From assembly GCA_043776635.1 (NCBI GenBank), contig JAYVRA010000060.1, forward strand, positions 1 to 24,882: a stretch of DNA of 24,882 nucleotides. Reading direction: 5' to 3'. Shown here piece after piece: positions 23,429-24,882 of this stretch. A program made the translations under genes and the position numbers. Below the pieces are notes generated by a model. That model made no database searches, was not told where the DNA came from, and saw only the letters and a program-made list of their open reading frames with translations. Position 1 is the first letter of the stretch. Each line of letters begins with the position of its first letter. This stretch comes from JANMEX01 sp043776635. Its GTDB lineage: Bacteria > Pseudomonadota > Alphaproteobacteria > Rhizobiales > Rhizobiaceae.

Positions 23429-24129
23429 GCCGTGAACTGTTTGAGCCTCGCCAAATTCCACTGGATTTGGCTCACACCACAGGCCTTTCCCGTGATGAGC
23501 TGGTGGTCTCAAAATCCAACGCTGCGGCAGTGAGCATGATTGACGGCTGGCCGCAATGGCCTGCGAATTTCATGATTCTGGCAGGCCCGCCCGGCTCAGG
23601 CAAAAGCCATTTGGCCAGCATTTGGGCGGCAAGGGCAGGGGCACTGAGGATTACCGCTTGTGAGCTTCCGGATGCAACTGGCGCATTGTCAGCAGGGGCT
23701 AACGTATTGATTGATGGTATCGGCGAGATTGCGTTTGACGAGACAGGACTATTCCATCTTATCAACGCCATGAGGCAAGATGGTGGTTATCTGCTCATCA
23801 CCACGCGCAGCTGGCCATCATCCTGGAAAATCGCGTTGCCCGATTTGCTCTCGCGTGTGAAGTCCGCGCCGACAATAGAAATCGCCGAGCCGGATGATCT
23901 GCTTCTATCCGGCGTTATCTTAAAACTCTTTGCAGACCGCCAGTTAATAGTCGAACCTAACGTGGTGAGTTATCTCGTCAGCCGCATTGAGCGCTCGCTT
24001 GATACAGCGCAAAGCGTGGTGGCACGGCTGGATAAGGCAGCACTTGAGAGCAAAAGCCGCATTACCAGACAATTGGCGGCGACCGTGCTGACAGAAATGG
24101 ATCAAGGCCAGAAAACCTTCGACATGTGA
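23425..24129 (+). CDS. hdaA: DnaA-related regulator HdaA (GTG start)
   Basis: 234 aa from GTG at 23425, overlapping the permease stop as GTGA. QIPLDL at residues 10-15 is a sliding-clamp (beta) binding motif of the QxxLxL type, the hallmark of Hda proteins. Walker A GPPGSGKS lies at 54-61. The Walker B region reads NVLIDGIGE, with a single Asp and no second acidic residue right after it. The helical end with SRIERSL and the LDKAAL segment corresponds to the sensor-2 area. In Caulobacter and E. coli, Hda with DNA-loaded clamp promotes ATP hydrolysis by DnaA and so prevents re-initiation of replication. Context beside purM, the lipid gene and the permease matches other Hyphomicrobiales. Confidence 0.88.
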   Translation: MSRELFEPRQIPLDLAHTTGLSRDELVVSKSNAAAVSMIDGWPQWPANFMILAGPPGSGKSHLASIWAARAGALRITACELPDATGALSAGANVLIDGIGEIAFDETGLFHLINAMRQDGGYLLITTRSWPSSWKIALPDLLSRVKSAPTIEIAEPDDLLLSGVILKLFADRQLIVEPNVVSYLVSRIERSLDTAQSVVARLDKAALESKSRITRQLAATVLTEMDQGQKTFDM

Positions 24130-24152
24130 GTGCCTGACCAAAAAATAAAAAT

Positions 24153-24186
24153 GCACACAAGCAGCGTTTTACCGTTGCAGGTGTGC
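24153..24186 (-). terminator. Hairpin with U-tract on the minus strand, between hdaA and tRNA-Pro
   Basis: Bases 24153-24158 pair with 24181-24186, and inside them 24161-24166 pair with 24172-24177 (one G-U), separated by a small AA/AG internal loop. On the plus strand an A-rich run precedes the stem. Read on the minus strand, the stem is followed by a T-rich run (24151-24141). The shape is that of an intrinsic terminator for leftward transcription, though no minus-strand gene is near; it may also protect the hdaA 3' end. Confidence 0.45.
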
Positions 24187-24229
24187 TACGAACCATGTAT
24201 TCGAACCTCGGTTTGTAAAAACCACGGTA

Positions 24230-24306
24230 CGGAGCGTAGCGCAGCCTGGTAGCGCACCTGATTTGGGATCAGGGGGTCGGAGGTTCGAATCCTCTCGCTC
24301 CGACCA
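24230..24306 (+). tRNA. tRNA-Pro(TGG)
   Basis: A 77-nt cloverleaf with a perfect 7-bp acceptor stem (CGGAGCG with CGCTCCG). It has a D-arm with AGCCTGGTAGC, an anticodon stem CCTGA/TCAGG holding loop TTTGGGA (anticodon TGG), and a T-arm GGAGG-TTCGAAT-CCTCT. The terminal CCA is encoded. It reads proline codons of the CCN box. It lies 100 nt after hdaA and 46 nt before the complex I subunit gene. Confidence 0.97.
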
Positions 24307-24352
24307 TTATTTTACAAGCCTTTGGGCCAAACCTTTCAGGCGGAGCGCTTTT

Positions 24353-24658
24353 ATGTCGGCCAGAATTTACAGCCCCACAAGAACTGCAATGCAATCCGGC
24401 AAGGGAAACCTTGGACTTTGGCTACTTGAGTTTGACGCCAGTGCCCCGCGCACCGTCGAGCCGCTGATGGGCTATACATCCTCCTCGGATATGCTTAGCC
24501 AAGTGCACCTGAAGTTCGGTACCAGCGAAGAAGCCATTGCCTACGCCACCAGGCACGGCATCGCCTTTCGCGTGGAAGAGCCAAAAGAACCAAAGCGCCG
24601 TAGAGTTTCCTACACAGATAACTTCAAGTTCGACCGCCGCCAGCCTTGGACCCATTGA
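24353..24658 (+). CDS. Complex I accessory subunit, NDUFS4 (ETC complex I subunit) family
   Basis: 101 aa from the ATG at 24353 (MSARIYSPTRTAMQSGKG). The in-frame ATG at 24263 lies inside tRNA-Pro and is rejected. The pattern WLLEFDASAPRTVEPLMGYTSSSDMLSQVHLKFGTSEEAIAYATRHGIAFRV and the basic end RRVSYTDNFKFDRRQPWTH match the NDUFS4-like family. NDUFS4 is one of the few supernumerary subunits of NADH:ubiquinone oxidoreductase shared by mitochondria and alphaproteobacteria, where it sits on the peripheral arm near the NADH-oxidising module. The main nuo genes are not in this window. It lies between two tRNA genes. Confidence 0.93.
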   Translation: MSARIYSPTRTAMQSGKGNLGLWLLEFDASAPRTVEPLMGYTSSSDMLSQVHLKFGTSEEAIAYATRHGIAFRVEEPKEPKRRRVSYTDNFKFDRRQPWTH

Positions 24659-24674
24659 GGCTTAACAGCGCTCC

Positions 24675-24751
24675 GGTCCCTTAGCTCAGATGGATAGAGC
24701 GAGTGCCTTCTAAGCACTAGGTCGCTGGTTCGAATCCAGCAGGGATCGCCA
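24675..24751 (+). tRNA. tRNA-Arg(TCT)
   Basis: A 77-nt cloverleaf. The acceptor stem GGTCCCT pairs with AGGGATC, with one G-T pair at the second position. The D-arm is TAGCTCAGATGGATAGAGC. The anticodon stem AGTGC/GCACT holds CTTCTAA (anticodon TCT). The T-arm is GCTGG-TTCGAAT-CCAGC, and CCA is encoded. It reads AGA and AGG arginine codons. It starts 16 nt after the NDUFS4-like gene. Its 3' end borders transposase-like DNA, so it may mark an integration boundary. Confidence 0.97.
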
Positions 24752-24787
24752 GTTTCAATTAGTCAAAAGTGCGATTGGTAGAAAACC

Positions 24788-24882
24788 CTAGTGGATTGAT
24801 TCCAACATTTGGAACCCCCGATTTCTGGCAGCGATGATTTCGTCTGGGTTTGCGCGCCATGTGAAGGGTTTGGCTTCGCTGT
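24788..24882 (-). mobile_element. C-terminal fragment of a probable IS630-family transposase (cut by window edge)
   Basis: Read on the minus strand, the last 95 bases encode 31 residues ending at a TAG (24788-24790). They contain AKPFTWRANPDEIIAA and then RGFQMLESIH at the end. The KPF-x-W-x-(A/T)-(D/N)-P-(D)-x-I-(I)-A pattern followed by a short helix resembles the extreme C-terminus of IS630-type (Tc1/mariner-like DDE) transposases, as far as I can recognise it. The rest lies beyond the window. The 36 nt between its stop and tRNA-Arg should contain the right end of the element, but I could not define an inverted repeat without the other end. Confidence 0.65.

Noticed and set aside
22793..23512. 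239-aa minus-strand open frame across the permease gene and the start of hdaA
   Set aside because: Antisense to clear membrane-protein sequence; rich in His, Arg, Asn and Gln as expected for the antisense of hydrophobic codons.
24175..24203. Possible tRNA-Pro promoter (TTGCAG, 17 nt, TATTCG)
   Set aside because: The match to consensus is too weak and it overlaps the hairpin at 24153-24186; not listed as a feature.
1..24882. Search for CRISPR arrays, toxin-antitoxin pairs, phage or defence genes
   Set aside because: No spaced direct repeats and no such genes were recognised; apart from the right-edge transposase end, all genes are housekeeping or metabolic.

Overview
The window looks like chromosomal DNA of an alphaproteobacterium, most likely of the order Hyphomicrobiales (Rhizobiales). 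The signs are: adk follows secY directly, with neither rpmJ nor rpsD in the cluster; Adk is the short-LID form; a PurM/PurN block faces a CDP-alcohol phosphatidyltransferase / AI-2E permease / HdaA block; and an NDUFS4-type complex I subunit is present. Base composition is moderate by eye. No genus is claimed.

Bases 1-14380 are one long same-strand ribosomal superoperon: the 3' end of tuf, then rpsJ-rplC-rplD-rplW-rplB-rpsS-rplV-rpsC-rplP-rpmC-rpsQ (S10 block), rplN-rplX-rplE-rpsN-rpsH-rplF-rplR-rpsE-rpmD-rplO-secY-adk (spc block) and rpsM-rpsK-rpoA-rplQ (alpha block), closed by a strong intrinsic terminator at 14355-14380. Genes are packed tightly, with several start/stop overlaps. The wider gaps fall at tuf/rpsJ, rpsQ/rplN, rplO/secY, adk/rpsM, rpsM/rpsK and rpsK/rpoA. 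Each holds predicted RNA hairpins, which makes them the likely points of cis-regulation.

Bases 14461-17254 carry a periplasmic Do/DegP-type protease and the RarA clamp-loader-like ATPase, 7 nt apart. A stand-alone molybdopterin oxidoreductase of unknown substrate follows (17348-19453). It faces a minus-strand operon of purM, purN (TTG start) and a small Dabb-domain gene. A 279-nt divergent region separates purM from a plus-strand run of overlapping genes: CDP-alcohol phosphatidyltransferase, AI-2E permease and HdaA.

The right end has tRNA-Pro(TGG), the NDUFS4-like gene and tRNA-Arg(TCT). Just beyond is the C-terminal end of a probable IS630-type transposase on the minus strand, cut by the window edge. 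This is the only mobile DNA seen. There is no CRISPR array, rRNA or recognisable defence system. Most of the window is conserved housekeeping DNA; the items worth a second look are the structured leaders, the orphan molybdoenzyme and the tRNA/IS junction.
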